The notes below the pieces were generated by a model, which had not been told where the DNA came from, did not search any database, and saw only the letters and a program-made list of their open reading frames with translations. Shown one piece after another: positions 53,252 through 53,726 of a stretch of 53,726 bases of DNA. Both the position numbers and the translations under genes were made by a program. The stretch lies in IMG/VR virus record IMGVR_UViG_3300001419_000001, positions 13,397 to 67,122 of that record. One strand, given 5' to 3'. Origin of the DNA: a virus. The stretch's first letter is position 1; each line of letters starts with the position of its first letter.

Positions 53252-53726
53252 TCAGACGATAGCAGAACCACAAACAGCAGCACAAAGCTCTGGTCGTAGA
53301 ACGCCACCACCACGCATCACAGATGCAACGGTGAACTGAGTATTGCGACGAACGTCGCGGATAGTGTCAACCTTCATGCCCTGTAGGCTGAGGGATGCAA
53401 CTGCATCTCGCTGCCAGATAAGAGCCTTGACTGGGAACATGGCACTAAAACCAACACCACCAGAAAGAGTACCAGCAGTTGAGAAACGAAGCCAGTCAAA
53501 GTTGTACTTGGTATCACCAAGATCAACGATCTTATCTGCTTCTAGGTCACTCTGAGTAAACACGGTACCACCACCGGGAGCAACAATAATGTTGTCTAGT
53601 TCGGTGTCAATCTGACCAGCAGTTGAGGCAGCAGCAACGGTATAATCAGTACCGCCCAACTCTACAGTTTGCTGTAGAAGGTGATTGGTCTTGACAATGG
53701 TTGCACCCATGTAGGTAAGAGTGTCG
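53252..53726 (-). CDS. Major capsid protein, C-terminal part (truncated by window edge)
   Basis: The frame is open to the window end; about 158 C-terminal residues are seen. It contains KYNFDWLRFSTAGTLSGGVG, FSAMFPVKALIWQRDAVASL and IRDVRRNTQFTVASVMRGGG, the pattern of the last part of T7-like HK97-fold capsid proteins. It precedes a terminator and the tail-tube genes, as gp10 does in T7. The real start lies outside the window; the internal Met at 53710 is not the start. Confidence 0.85.
   Translation of the reverse strand, partial: DTLTYMGATIVKTNHLLQQTVELGGTDYTVAAASTAGQIDTELDNIIVAPGGGTVFTQSDLEADKIVDLGDTKYNFDWLRFSTAGTLSGGVGFSAMFPVKALIWQRDAVASLSLQGMKVDTIRDVRRNTQFTVASVMRGGGVLRPELCAAVCGSAIV

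Overview
The window is most of the genome of a tailed phage with a T7-like (podovirus) layout, probably marine. All supported genes lie on the minus strand, so genetic order runs from high to low coordinates. The phage type is shown by a T7-type single-subunit RNA polymerase, a gp4-like primase-helicase, a T7-type PolA, an SSB ending in DIPF, tail tubular proteins A and B, T7-type fibre adaptors and a gp19-like terminase. The marine assignment is weaker. It rests on small Lys/Cys-rich proteins of a kind common in marine phages and on a ThyX of the marine-phage sort. The host is not identifiable, and no photosynthesis genes were seen. The missing part (start of the capsid gene, presumably scaffold and portal, and the rest of the nuclease gene beginning at base 44) should join the two window ends, so the sequence looks like a permuted circle.

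Layout in transcription order. (1) 53.7-49.6 kb: major capsid C-terminus, GNRA-loop terminator, small Cys/Lys protein, tail tubes A and B. (2) 49.6-41.8 kb: two fibre proteins sharing a T7-type adaptor, one with 49 cysteines in 276 residues, a third fibre-like protein, and a possible TIM-barrel protein. (3) 41.8-39.1 kb: membrane/lysis-type genes and both terminase subunits. (4) 39.1-18.8 kb: internal virion proteins, including a 1672-aa protein with a C-terminal muramidase, an 899-aa protein with AAPE repeats, and a 3946-aa giant. (5) 18.8-18.1 kb: three tiny basic Cys-containing proteins. (6) 18.1-15.0 kb: a GC-rich block with a second, short single-subunit RNA polymerase, then a non-coding stretch with two helically phased repeat arrays and several strong hairpins. 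(7) 14.7-12.6 kb: four tRNA genes (Ile-UAU, Arg-UCU, Lys-UUU, Leu-UAA) mixed with tiny genes; tRNA-Lys and tRNA-Leu overlap by 7 nt. (8) 12.6-1 kb: DUF932-like protein, ThyX, T7-like RNA polymerase, metallophosphatase, SSB, RusA-like resolvase, deaminase-like protein, primase-helicase, DNA polymerase, dNMP kinase-like protein and the start of a probable exonuclease.

The most interesting possibility is a transcription programme with more than one polymerase. There are two definite single-subunit RNA polymerases (810 and 596 aa). The giant protein, encoded among presumed ejected virion proteins, carries sequences at residues 1262-1360 that match RNAP motifs A and B in residue pattern and spacing, with a weaker motif C candidate at D1595. 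If confirmed, it would resemble the injected virion RNAP of phage N4 combined with T7-type enzymes. That part is inference; the two smaller polymerases are clear from catalytic residues. The nucleotide genes (ThyX, dNMP kinase, deaminase) and replication genes form one tightly overlapped block downstream of the larger polymerase.
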